A stretch of DNA of 64,000 nucleotides from Pseudomonadota bacterium (GTDB lineage: Bacteria > Pseudomonadota > Alphaproteobacteria > Micropepsales > Micropepsaceae). Numbering within the stretch: the first letter of the stretch is position 1; the number at the start of each line of letters is the position of its first letter. Positions 28,851 through 37,294 of this stretch are shown one piece after another. The position numbers were made by a program, and so were the translations under genes. Location: positions 27,157 to 91,156 of the forward strand of contig JACQDN010000058.1 of the NCBI GenBank assembly GCA_016201105.1. The letters are read 5' to 3'. The notes beneath the pieces are model-generated. The model had not been told where the DNA came from. It made no database searches and worked only from the letters and a program-made list of their open reading frames with translations.

Positions 28851-29168
28851 TCAGGCGCGTTTGCGCATCAGTTCACGCAACACGGAAACCAGAAACACCA
28901 GCAAGCCGAGAATAGCGACGCCACCGGCGGCGCCGGCCATCGGGCCGTATTTCGCTCCACCCTCCGGAGTGGACAACAGAAAATACAGAATCGGAATCAT
29001 CGCGAAAATGCCGGCGGTGGAAAGAACGAAATTCAACCACGCCAGCCGCGGCGAATAGGTGTCCTTGGTCAGCGTGTAGAACGTTCCGAACAGTGCCAAA
29101 GTCACCCAGCCCAGCAGGTTGATGTGGGCGTGCAGAGGCGCGAGCGCAAAGTCTTCGTGCGAGCCCAT
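28851..29168 (-). CDS. small membrane protein with HAHINLLGW motif
   Basis: 105 residues with three hydrophobic segments (about 16-33, 45-65 and 75-98). The N-terminal LAPLHAHINLLGWVTLALFG resembles helices of heme-copper oxidase subunit I and NnrS-like proteins, in which His residues bind heme. The other helices of those large proteins are missing, so this is a stand-alone mini family of unknown role. It may bind heme or metal through the two His residues; this is inference. Confidence 0.72.
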   Translation of the reverse strand: MGSHEDFALAPLHAHINLLGWVTLALFGTFYTLTKDTYSPRLAWLNFVLSTAGIFAMIPILYFLLSTPEGGAKYGPMAGAAGGVAILGLLVFLVSVLRELMRKRA

Positions 29169-29219
29169 GAAGTTCCTCCCAGCTTTGGACGAAAAGACGA
29201 AAGCGAAACGATTGCAGAA

Positions 29220-29894
29220 TCAGGTGGAAACCGGTCCGAAAACTTCCACGAAGGCGTTTTTCAACGCAACATCCGCATCCTGCATCGTCACCGGCAACCC
29301 CAGATCGGCAAGACTGGTGACGCCGTGCTGGCGCACGCCGCAGGGAACTATGCCTGTGAAGTGGGAGAGATCGGGTTCCACGTTGAACGAGACGCCGTGA
29401 AATGTCACCCAGCGGCGCACCCGCACGCCGATTGCGGCGATCTTGTCTTCGCGCCCGCCGCCGCGGTCCACCCAGATGCCCACGCGTCCCTCGCGCCGTT
29501 CGCCTTTGACGTTGAACGCCGCCAGCGCGCGAATCAGCCATTCCTCGAGATCGCGGACATAGGCGCGGACGTCGGCTTTGCGCCGCTTCAGATCGAGCAT
29601 GACATAGCCGACGCGTTGTCCGGGCCCGTGATAGGTGAACTGTCCGCCGCGCCCGGTTTTGAAAACGGGAAAGCGCGCGTCGAGCAGATCGCTCTCTTTC
29701 GCGCTGGTGCCGGCGGTGTAGATCGGCGGATGCTCCACCAGCCATGTCATTTCAGCTTCGCGATGTTCGGCGATGGCAGCGGCACGCCGTTCCATGAAAT
29801 CGACGGCTTCGGGGTACGGCAACAGTCCCTCGCGGACCGTCCATTCGACGGAAGGCGAGGTCTCAAGGGCTGCCAGATTTGGGTTTGCCGCCAT
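29220..29894 (-). CDS. lipB: octanoyl-[acyl-carrier-protein]:protein octanoyltransferase
   Basis: 224 residues from ATG 29894 ([20 protein letters not shown]). LipB moves octanoate from ACP to lipoyl domains as the first step of lipoate synthesis. [20 protein letters not shown], the catalytic Lys in [10 protein letters not shown] and the Cys in [12 protein letters not shown] are all present. An in-frame upstream start at 29936 would extend into the region shared with the divergent FliN-like gene. LipA is not in the window. Confidence 0.95.
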   Translation of the reverse strand: MAANPNLAALETSPSVEWTVREGLLPYPEAVDFMERRAAAIAEHREAEMTWLVEHPPIYTAGTSAKESDLLDARFPVFKTGRGGQFTYHGPGQRVGYVMLDLKRRKADVRAYVRDLEEWLIRALAAFNVKGERREGRVGIWVDRGGGREDKIAAIGVRVRRWVTFHGVSFNVEPDLSHFTGIVPCGVRQHGVTSLADLGLPVTMQDADVALKNAFVEVFGPVST

Positions 29895-29950
29895 TAACCG
29901 GACCGAAAGCATAACCGGCCGAGGATCAGACCTCACCGATAGGGCTGCAC

Positions 29951-30187
29951 ATGGCTTCCAACATTGACGGCGTCAAGGTCGAGCTTTCCGTGGTACTAGG
30001 CCGCTCGGTTATTCCCATGCACCAACTGCTCCGGATGGGCCGAGGAGCCGTCATTGAGCTCGATTCTCGCCAGGACGGCCCGGTGATGATCCTTGCCAAT
30101 GACCGCCCGGTTGCCAGGGGCGAAATCGTGCTCAGCGGCGACAAAATCGGGGTTTCGATCAGCGAGCTGCTTAAGGGGTATCAGTGA
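29951..30187 (+). CDS. FliN-like (SpoA domain) protein
   Basis: 78 residues, essentially one SpoA domain. [20 protein letters not shown] and [20 protein letters not shown] match the C-terminus of FliN, which forms the flagellar C-ring and binds FliH/CheY. It lacks the N-terminal extension of ordinary FliN and no other flagellar or type III secretion gene is in the window. It is divergent from lipB with 56 nt between them. Could be a minimal FliN or a homologous export-ring protein. Confidence 0.82.
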   Translation: MASNIDGVKVELSVVLGRSVIPMHQLLRMGRGAVIELDSRQDGPVMILANDRPVARGEIVLSGDKIGVSISELLKGYQ

Positions 30188-30302
30188 TATAACACTATAT
30201 TTAACGTATAAAATTGAATTTACCACCTCATTATTGCACTTTAGGACCATAGCGCATACTTCTGTGTGAAACCGCTGCGGTAGCGGCTCGCAGGAGTGCA
30301 TC

Positions 30303-30809
30303 GTGCTTCCGGTCGTCCTTGATCAGTCGGCTCTCAAAGTCGGCCTCTGCGGAGCAGGGGACGGGCTGGCCCGCCGCCGGGCTCTGCTGCAGGACGCGGG
30401 TGTTGTGCCGCTGATGGTCGCTGCTGACGCCTCCAGCGTGGATCTTCAAGCGATCAACGTTTTGTTCGTCGCCGGGCTGGATCGTTCGACTTCGAAAGCG
30501 TTGGCCGAACGCGCCAGGACACGCGGCGTTCTGGTGAACGTCGAAGATGTGCCGTCGTATTGCGACTTCTATGTCCCCGCCATCGTGCGGCGCGGCGATC
30601 TGCTGGTATCGGTATCGACCAGCGGCAAGGCGCCGGGCCTCGCCAAACTGATCCGGGAGTGGCTGGAACGCCGTCTTGGGCTCGACTGGGATTCGCATGT
30701 CGAAACCGTGAGCCGGGCGCGTGCCGAATGGCGCGCCAAAGGGTTTGCTCCGTCCGAAGTGTCCCGCCGCACGCGCGATCTCGTCGCCGAGCGCGAGTTG
30801 TTGCCATGA
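30303..30809 (+). CDS. siroheme synthase N-domain protein (precorrin-2 dehydrogenase/ferrochelatase-like)
   Basis: 168 residues from GTG 30303, preceded by CAGGAG. The Rossmann-like VGLCGAGDGLARRRALLQDA and NVEDVPSYCDFYVPAIVRRG, VSVSTSGKAPGLAKLIREWL match the N-terminal half of CysG / Met8p, which oxidises precorrin-2 and inserts iron to make siroheme for sulfite reductase. The C-terminal methyltransferase half is absent. It is coupled by ATGA overlap to cysH, consistent with sulfate assimilation. The 60-nt upstream region is unusually AT-rich, possibly the promoter. Confidence 0.88.
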   Translation: MLPVVLDQSALKVGLCGAGDGLARRRALLQDAGVVPLMVAADASSVDLQAINVLFVAGLDRSTSKALAERARTRGVLVNVEDVPSYCDFYVPAIVRRGDLLVSVSTSGKAPGLAKLIREWLERRLGLDWDSHVETVSRARAEWRAKGFAPSEVSRRTRDLVAERELLP

Positions 30810-31603
30810 ACAGCACGGCGCCTGTCACCACGGTCATCGATCGCTCGCGTGGGCTTGCTCCCCGCGTGTTCGACCGGCCGGCGCAGCATGTCAGCGATCC
30901 CGCGATCGTCGCGCGACTTTCCGAGTTGCAGGCGGCGGCACGCAATCGCGACGCAGAGGGCATACTGCGCCTCGCGCTTATTGAAGCCTTTCCGGGACAA
31001 ACGGCCGTCGTTTCCTCGTTCGGCTCGGAATCCGCGGTACTTCTGCATTTGATCGCACAGGTCGATCCCACCACGCCGGTCATCTTCCTCAATACGGGAA
31101 AATTGTTCGGCGAGACGCTCCGCTATCGCGACCGTCTGCAAGACGAACTCGGGCTTGCCGATATCCGTTCGATCGCGCCGCACCCCATCGACCGCGCCAC
31201 ACGCGACGCGGACGGCACGCTGTGGTCGCGCAACACCGATGCCTGCTGCAATTTCCGCAAAGTGGTTCCGCTCAAACGCGCGTTGGGGCCGTTCGTCGCG
31301 CAGATCACCGGCCGCAAGCGCTTCCAGACGGTGGCGCGCGCCGGCATGCAACCGGTCGAATATTTCGAAGGCCGCTTCCGCTTCAATCCGCTGACCGAAT
31401 GGACGCTCGCCGAACTCGACGCCTATACCGAGAAGCACAAACTGCCGCGTCATCCGCTGGTGGAGGACGGCTATCCCTCCATCGGCTGCATGCCATGCAC
31501 GCGGCGGGTCGAGAGCGGTGAGGCCTATCGTGACGGGCGCTGGGCCGGCCTCGACAAGGACGAATGCGGCATCCACACCGGCATCGACGGCGAAGGCATC
31601 TAA
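30806..31603 (+). CDS. cysH: adenylylsulfate (APS) reductase, 4Fe-4S type
   Basis: 265 residues from ATG 30806. Reduces APS to sulfite in assimilatory sulfate reduction. The Cys pairs of the iron-sulfur cluster are present, DACCNFRK and GCMPCTRR, as is the catalytic ECGIHTG near the C-terminus; this set marks the APS-type bacterial reductase rather than the cluster-free PAPS type. PP-loop motif SSFGSESAVLLHLI is seen. Longer frames start inside the upstream gene and are rejected. Confidence 0.94.
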   Translation: MNSTAPVTTVIDRSRGLAPRVFDRPAQHVSDPAIVARLSELQAAARNRDAEGILRLALIEAFPGQTAVVSSFGSESAVLLHLIAQVDPTTPVIFLNTGKLFGETLRYRDRLQDELGLADIRSIAPHPIDRATRDADGTLWSRNTDACCNFRKVVPLKRALGPFVAQITGRKRFQTVARAGMQPVEYFEGRFRFNPLTEWTLAELDAYTEKHKLPRHPLVEDGYPSIGCMPCTRRVESGEAYRDGRWAGLDKDECGIHTGIDGEGI

Positions 31604-31678
31604 AGCCGGCTTCCGGCCGCTTCCCAAGCCATCCCGCCTTTGCTACACCCCGCCGCCTACCAGTGATTTCTCGATTGT

Positions 31679-31762
31679 GCGGTCGTGGCGGAACGGTAGA
31701 CGCGCTAGCTTGAGGTGCTAGTGGGGCAACCCGTGGAAGTTCGAGTCTTCTCGACCGCACCA
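31679..31762 (+). tRNA. tRNA-Leu (anticodon GAG)
   Basis: Acceptor stem GCGGTCG pairs with CGACCGC, followed by encoded ACCA. The anticodon stem CTAGC/GCTAG (31705-31709 with 31717-31721) closes loop TTGAGGT with anticodon GAG at 31712-31714, reading CUC/CUU. The T arm contains GTTCGAGTC and the extended variable arm is of class II. A short GCTCGCGAAGCGAG palindrome follows at about 31768-31783; the rest of the gap to 31983 has nothing I recognise. Confidence 0.95.
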
Positions 31763-31983
31763 GCCATCGCTCGCGAAGCGAGGCAAGGCTGCCGCGCCGT
31801 AGCACGAAGGCGGGCCGGTTGCAGCGAGCTACGGCTCAGCAAGCCACCCTTCGCTTTTCCGAAATTTCCTTGGTCGACGACCGCCTCACGCGCAATTGCC
31901 TGTCGGTCCCCCGTTGTGTGTGACGGAGCGCTTTCGCTACCGGGCCGTTTTCATTAAATGACTGCGGCGAACAAGGCGCGGCG

Positions 31984-33156
31984 ATGATCCCCAACTCCTA
32001 TCCCACACTCGATTTCAATCTCGGCGACACCGCCGACATGCTGCGCGATACGGTGCGCAGCTTTGCTTCCGACAAGATCGCCCCGCGGGCCGAAGAGATC
32101 GACCGCTCCAACACCTTTCCGCGCGATCTATGGCCACTGATGGGCGAGCTTGGGCTTCTCGGCATCACCGTGGAAGAGGAATTCGGCGGCGCCGGTCTGG
32201 GCTATCTCGAACATGTCGTGTCGATGGAAGAGGTGAGCCGCGGCTCGGGCGCGGTGGGGCTCTCCTATGGCGCGCATTCCAATCTTTGCGTCAACCAGAT
32301 CCATCGCAATGCCAGCGCCGAGCAGAAGCGCCGCTATCTGCCCAAGCTCGTCTCGGGCCAACATCTGGGCGCGCTGGCGATGAGCGAAGCGGGCTCCGGA
32401 TCCGACGTCATTTCGATGAAGCTGCGCGCCGACATGCGCGGCGACCGCTATATACTCAACGGCACCAAGATGTGGATCACCAACGGTCCGCAGGCCGACA
32501 CCGTCGTTGTTTACGCGAAGACCGATCCGCAAGCCGGCCCGCGCGGCATCACCGCCTTTATCGTCGAAAAAGGCTTCAAGGGTTATCGCACCGCGCAGAA
32601 GCTCGACAAGCTCGGCATGCGCGGCAGCGATACGGGCGAACTGGTGTTCGAGGATTGTGAAGTGCCGGCCGAGAATGTAATGGGCCGCGAAGGCGACGGC
32701 GCGCGCATCCTGATGAGCGGGCTCGACTACGAGCGCGTCGTCCTCTCCGCGGGTTCGCTCGGCATCATGCAGAGCTGCATGGATCTCGTGTTGCCTTACC
32801 TGCACGACCGCAAGCAGTTCGGCGAACCGATCGGCTCGTTTCAACTCATGCAGGGCAAGCTCGCCGACATGTATGTGACGCTTTCGGCCTGCCGCGCCTA
32901 CGTCTATGCGGTGGCGAAAGCCTGCGACCGCGGCGAGACCGCGCGCAAGGACGCGGCCGGCGCCATCCTCTATGCGGCGGAAAAAGGCGTATGGATGGCG
33001 CTCGAAACCATCCAGTGCCTCGGCGGCAACGGTTACGTCAACGATTATCCGGCGGGGCGCTTGCTGCGCGACGCCAAGCTCTACGATATCGGCGCGGGAA
33101 CGTCGGAAATCCGCCGCTGGCTGATCGGCCGCGAATTGTTCAGTGAGACGGCCTGA
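31984..33156 (+). CDS. isovaleryl-CoA dehydrogenase
   Basis: 390 residues. FAD-dependent acyl-CoA dehydrogenase; the segment [20 protein letters not shown] is typical of isovaleryl-CoA dehydrogenase, and the catalytic Glu sits in [13 protein letters not shown], the position used by that enzyme rather than in the short-chain position. Other signatures: [19 protein letters not shown] and [20 protein letters not shown]. It starts leucine catabolism to 3-methylcrotonyl-CoA, which the MCC encoded at 35474 and 39240 then uses. ATG 31984; its end overlaps the convergent gene by 17 nt. Confidence 0.93.
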   Translation: MIPNSYPTLDFNLGDTADMLRDTVRSFASDKIAPRAEEIDRSNTFPRDLWPLMGELGLLGITVEEEFGGAGLGYLEHVVSMEEVSRGSGAVGLSYGAHSNLCVNQIHRNASAEQKRRYLPKLVSGQHLGALAMSEAGSGSDVISMKLRADMRGDRYILNGTKMWITNGPQADTVVVYAKTDPQAGPRGITAFIVEKGFKGYRTAQKLDKLGMRGSDTGELVFEDCEVPAENVMGREGDGARILMSGLDYERVVLSAGSLGIMQSCMDLVLPYLHDRKQFGEPIGSFQLMQGKLADMYVTLSACRAYVYAVAKACDRGETARKDAAGAILYAAEKGVWMALETIQCLGGNGYVNDYPAGRLLRDAKLYDIGAGTSEIRRWLIGRELFSETA

Positions 33157-33979
33157 GATCGGAGAGCATGCCGCCGCCTGACGCGGGCTGAACGGCATCG
33201 GAAAATGAACCGCCCGTCAGCTTCGAGAAATCGACGACACCCATGGGCCTTCTGTGATTGCCGCGCTCCAGCACGACAAGACAGCGGAAACCGCCGAGGA
33301 TCTTGGCGGTTACGTCCAAGACTTTCGCTTCGCTGGAGATGGTGTCGAGGCTGCCCGCGCCGCCAAGCTGGCGCAGGTTCACGCTGTTTTCGTATTTTTC
33401 TTCGCTGTCTGTGAGAAAGACGTTGTCGACATAGGATGCGATCTGGATTTCGGCGTGCGAGCCGGTGAATTCGCGCTTGGCGCTGAAGCCGGGAATGTAG
33501 CCGACGAATTCGTCATGCTTGTCGATCAGCAGCAGGTGCACGAAGTTGGGTTGCTGCAGCAGCGACAGAAAAATCTGCTTCAGCACGACGGGATTGAATT
33601 TCTCGTTCGAATTGCCCGAGCGCAGCGTCACCATCACATCCTTGGACGTGTAGGAGCCGGGATTCTTCACGACCTCCAAACTTTCGGGCTTGGTCTCGGG
33701 GCGAATAGAAAGCGAAACCGCGCCGCCGCCTTTGGGGAACGGAATGATGAGGCCTTTGACGGATTTGATCTGGCTGGAGAGCAGGATGTCGCCGGAGGTT
33801 TTCCCCGAAGGCTTGCTCATCGCCATGCTGGTGAGCACGGCCATCGCCGCGCCCAGCGAAATCGCCGCTGCGGCGGCCATCAGCGTGGGCAAGGGAACCG
33901 GATAGCCGAAAGCGGGTGCGGCCATGGCCGCCGCAGCAACGGCAATTCCGATCAGGGCCGATATGACGACCTTGTTCAT
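33140..33979 (-). CDS. hypothetical membrane-anchored protein
   Basis: About 279 residues from ATG 33979 (GTG 33988 adds three). Two hydrophobic helices (about 5-24 and 30-50) are followed by a soluble domain containing [20 protein letters not shown] and [20 protein letters not shown], which reminds of CBS-domain-like sensors but with no match I trust. No family assigned. Its 3' end overlaps the end of the dehydrogenase gene on the other strand by 17 nt. Confidence 0.7.
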   Translation of the reverse strand: MNKVVISALIGIAVAAAAMAAPAFGYPVPLPTLMAAAAAISLGAAMAVLTSMAMSKPSGKTSGDILLSSQIKSVKGLIIPFPKGGGAVSLSIRPETKPESLEVVKNPGSYTSKDVMVTLRSGNSNEKFNPVVLKQIFLSLLQQPNFVHLLLIDKHDEFVGYIPGFSAKREFTGSHAEIQIASYVDNVFLTDSEEKYENSVNLRQLGGAGSLDTISSEAKVLDVTAKILGGFRCLVVLERGNHRRPMGVVDFSKLTGGSFSDAVQPASGGGMLSDLRPSH

Positions 33980-34134
33980 TCCCCACACATTCCCCTTCGG
34001 CCTATCGTGAATGTTGGCCGCAACTTGGGATAATGCTAACCCAGATCAAGGTTACGGTCATCGGGCACAAAGCCTCATAAAGCGCGCGTTTTCGTGAGGC
34101 GCGGCACAAAATCAACAGGTTAAGGAGACCGGTC

Positions 34135-35316
34135 ATGGCGGCAGCGGAAACGGTAATTCTGGGCGCGGCCCGCACGCCTTTAGGCGGCTTTCAAGGCGAA
34201 TTGGCTTCGCGTTCGGCGCCAGAACTGGGCGCCTCAGCGATTGCGGCCGCGCTTGCGCGCTCCGGCGTGACGGCCGGCGATGTGAACGAGACGCTGATGG
34301 GGAACGTCTTGTCCGCCGGCCTTGGCCAGGCGCCGGCGCGTCAGGCATCGCGCTTTGCCGGCATTCCCGATTCGGTTCCCTGCACCACAATCAGCAAAGT
34401 CTGCGGCTCCGGCATGAAGGCGGTGATGATCGCGGCCGACCAGCTCGGCATCGGCCGTGCGGAAATCATTGTCGCGGGCGGCATGGAGTCGATGACGAAC
34501 TCGCCCTATCTGCTGCCCAAGGCGCGAGGCGGCTATCGTCTCGGCCACGGCGAAGTGAAAGATCACATGTTCCTCGACGGGCTCGAGGACGCCTATGAGC
34601 ACCGCTTGATGGGCACTTACGCGGAAGACGCCGCGCGGCACTATCAATTCACGCGTGAGCAGCAGGATGCGTTTGCAACCGAGTCGCTCAACCGCGCCAA
34701 GCGCGCGACGAGCGACGGTTCCTTCGCCGATGAGATCGTCGCAGTGAAAATCGCGGGCAAAGGCGGCGAGATCGAGATCGCGCAGGACGAACAGCCGCGC
34801 AAAGCGGACCCCGCGAAAATTCCCACGCTGAAACCGGCTTTCGCCAAGGACGGCACGGTCACCGCGGCCAATTCGTCCTCGATTTCCGACGGTGCCGCCG
34901 CGCTGGTTCTTGCGCGCACCGACATTGCCGAAAAGCGAGGGCTGAAACCGCTGGCGCGGATCGTGGCGCAGGCAAGCCACGCCGCTGAGCCGCGCTGGTT
35001 CACCACCGCCCCGGTCGGCGCGATCGAGAAGGTCTTGAAGCAGGCCGGCTGGAAGGTGGACGACGTCGATCTCTTCGAGATCAACGAAGCCTTCGCCAAT
35101 GTCGCCATGATCGCCATGCGCGATCTGCGCCTGCCACACGAGAAGGTCAACGTGAACGGTGGCGCCTGCGCGCTCGGACATCCGATCGGCGCCTCCGGCG
35201 CGCGCATCATCGTAACGCTGCTGAACGCTCTAAAGCGCCGCAACTTGAAGCGCGGAGTGGCCTCGCTCTGCATCGGCGGCGGCGAGGCGACGGCCGTGGC
35301 GGTGGAGTTGGTATGA
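34135..35316 (+). CDS. acetyl-CoA C-acyltransferase (thiolase)
   Basis: 393 residues; thiolase type II fold. Nucleophile Cys in KVCGSGMKAVMIAADQ, second Cys in GGACALGHPIGASGARIIVT, and His in FEINEAFANVAM. Reversibly cleaves acetoacetyl-CoA, the end of leucine and ketogenic routes, or makes it for PHB, consistent with the phasin at 48461. ATG 34135 has TAAGGAGA upstream. A composite repeat separates it from mccB. Confidence 0.93.
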   Translation: MAAAETVILGAARTPLGGFQGELASRSAPELGASAIAAALARSGVTAGDVNETLMGNVLSAGLGQAPARQASRFAGIPDSVPCTTISKVCGSGMKAVMIAADQLGIGRAEIIVAGGMESMTNSPYLLPKARGGYRLGHGEVKDHMFLDGLEDAYEHRLMGTYAEDAARHYQFTREQQDAFATESLNRAKRATSDGSFADEIVAVKIAGKGGEIEIAQDEQPRKADPAKIPTLKPAFAKDGTVTAANSSSISDGAAALVLARTDIAEKRGLKPLARIVAQASHAAEPRWFTTAPVGAIEKVLKQAGWKVDDVDLFEINEAFANVAMIAMRDLRLPHEKVNVNGGACALGHPIGASGARIIVTLLNALKRRNLKRGVASLCIGGGEATAVAVELV

Positions 35317-35338
35317 GCGAGGCGATAAATTCTCTAGT

Positions 35339-35470
35339 CACCTCCCCCTCGTGGGGAGGTCGAAATTTGCGAAGCAAATTTCGGGTGAGGGAAAGCGTTG
35401 ACACTTCCCCTCACCCGAAAAATCCTTCGCTGCGCTACGGATTTTTCGACCTCCCCGCGAGGGGGAGGTG
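35339..35470. repeat. 132-bp composite palindromic repeat, copy 2 (inverted relative to copy 1)
   Basis: Same parts as 24386-24516 but in reverse order: GAAATTTGCGAAGCAAATTTC is left and the AAAAATCCTTCGCTGCGCTA.. arm is right. It fills almost all the 157-nt gap between the thiolase and mccB, and its right end GAGGGGGAGGTG lies where the mccB ribosome binding site must be (ATG at 35474). Confidence 0.88.
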
Positions 35471-35473
35471 ACA

Positions 35474-37066
35474 ATGACCGCCATCAAATCGGCAATCTCA
35501 TCCACCGCTGCCGCGTTCAAAGCCAACGCGGCGGCGATGGGAAAACTTGTCGACGAGCTGAAATCGCGCATGGCTGTTGCCGCGCTGGGCGGCGACGAGC
35601 GCTCGCGCAAGCGGCACACCGAACGCGGTAAGCTTTTGCCGCGCGAGCGGGTCGAACGTCTGGTCGATCCCGGCTCGCCGTTTCTGGAGCTTTCTCCGCT
35701 CGCCGCGTTCGGCATGTATGAAGGCGACATTCACGCCGCCGGCATCATCACCGGAATCGGCCGCGTCTCGGGCCGCGAATGCGCGATCGTGTGCAACGAC
35801 GCCACCATCAAAGGCGGCACCTATTATCCCATCACCGTGAAAAAGCATCTGCGGGCACAGGAGATCGCGCGCGAGAACCGGCTGCCTTGCATCTATCTGG
35901 TGGACTCGGGCGGCGCGAACCTGCCGAATCAGGCCGAGATCTTTCCCGACCGCGATCATTTCGGGCGCATCTTCTTCAATCAGGCGACGCTGTCGGCGGC
36001 CGGCATTCCGCAGATCGCCAGCGTGATGGGCTCCTGCACCGCGGGCGGCGCCTATGTCCCCGCCATGAGCGACGAAACCATCATCGTCAAAGGGCAGGGC
36101 ACGATCTTTCTCGCTGGTCCGCCGCTGGTGAAGGCGGCGACCGGGGAAGTCGTCACGGCCGAGGATCTCGGCGGCGCAGACGTGCACGCCAAGATTTCCG
36201 GCGTTGCCGATCACTATGCCAATGACGACAGCCACGCGCTCGCCATTGCCCGGCGCATCGTCGCCAATCTCAACACCGAGAAGAGGCCGAATATTCCAAT
36301 CGCTCCGCCGCGCCCCCCGCTTTACGATCCCTCCGAACTCGACGGCATCGTGCCGCCGTCGCTGTCCGTCCAATATGACGCGCGCGAGGTGATTGCGCGG
36401 CTGGTGGACGCATCGGAACTCGACGAGTTCAAGAAACTCTACGGCACCACCATCGTCACCGGTTTTGCGCGCATCGAAGGCATGCCGGTTGGCATCGTCG
36501 CCAACAACGGCATTCTGTTCTCGGAATCGGCTCTCAAAGCGGCGCACTTCATCGAGCTGTGCTGCCAGCGGCGCATTCCGCTCTTGTTCCTCCAGAACAT
36601 CGCGGGCTTCATGGTGGGACGCAAATACGAGTCCGGCGGTATCGCCAAGGACGGCGCCAAGATGGTGACGGCGGTGGCTTGCGCGCAGGTGCCCAAGATC
36701 ACGCTCATCGTCGGTGGTTCGTACGGCGCAGGCAACTACGGCATGTGCGGGCGCGCCTATTCTCCGCGTTTCCTTTTCTCCTGGCCCAACAGCCGCATCT
36801 CGGTGATGGGTGGCGAGCAGGCGGCCAGCGTTCTTGCCGCTGTCAATCGCGACGCCGAGAAATGGACGCCGGAGGAAGCGGAAGCCTTCAAGGCGCCGAT
36901 CCGCCAGAAATACGAAGACGAAGGCAATCCCTATTTTGCGACTGCGCGTTTGTGGGACGACGGCATCATCGCGCCGTCCGACACGCGCCGCGTTCTAGCA
37001 CTCGCCTTGTCTGCGTGTCTCAACGCGCCGATACCGGACACCAAGTTCGGTGTGTTCAGGATGTGA
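35474..37066 (+). CDS. 3-methylcrotonyl-CoA carboxylase beta subunit
   Basis: 530 residues from ATG 35474; a GTG at 35468 is inside the repeat. Carboxyltransferase subunit: carboxylates 3-methylcrotonyl-CoA to 3-methylglutaconyl-CoA in leucine degradation. MCC-type signatures: [60 protein letters not shown] and [20 protein letters not shown]. It differs from pccB in these motifs. The partner alpha subunit follows 2.2 kb downstream. Confidence 0.94.
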   Translation: MTAIKSAISSTAAAFKANAAAMGKLVDELKSRMAVAALGGDERSRKRHTERGKLLPRERVERLVDPGSPFLELSPLAAFGMYEGDIHAAGIITGIGRVSGRECAIVCNDATIKGGTYYPITVKKHLRAQEIARENRLPCIYLVDSGGANLPNQAEIFPDRDHFGRIFFNQATLSAAGIPQIASVMGSCTAGGAYVPAMSDETIIVKGQGTIFLAGPPLVKAATGEVVTAEDLGGADVHAKISGVADHYANDDSHALAIARRIVANLNTEKRPNIPIAPPRPPLYDPSELDGIVPPSLSVQYDAREVIARLVDASELDEFKKLYGTTIVTGFARIEGMPVGIVANNGILFSESALKAAHFIELCCQRRIPLLFLQNIAGFMVGRKYESGGIAKDGAKMVTAVACAQVPKITLIVGGSYGAGNYGMCGRAYSPRFLFSWPNSRISVMGGEQAASVLAAVNRDAEKWTPEEAEAFKAPIRQKYEDEGNPYFATARLWDDGIIAPSDTRRVLALALSACLNAPIPDTKFGVFRM

Positions 37067-37210
37067 AAAGAATCATCTCAGTGCCGGGATGTTTTTCTGC
37101 TCGCAGACGACTTGCGATTCAATCGCACGTTGTGATTGTCCGTTTTGAAGAGTCATTTTGTTGTTTTGAATCGCGCGGCACGTCATCTCCTGTGCACGAA
37201 TCGGGTCGTG

Positions 37211-37219
37211 TGTGGATAA
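37211..37219 (-). promoter_or_regulatory. perfect DnaA box upstream of the repeat protein
   Basis: TGTGGATAA at 37211-37219 is the exact complement of consensus TTATCCACA. It lies 76 nt before the ATG of the AGCLFLK gene in a 228-nt intergenic region. A chance nonamer is possible; no second box is nearby. Confidence 0.45.
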
Positions 37220-37294
37220 CTCGATCCCATCGAATTGACGCTGAAAACATGTCTCCAGACGCTTCCCGACGGTTGTCGAAAGAGGAGAGTGTTT

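Noticed and set aside
37211..37219. Replication origin suggested by the DnaA box
   Set aside because: A single box with no AT-rich unwinding region, no second box and no dnaA, hemE or parAB neighbours.
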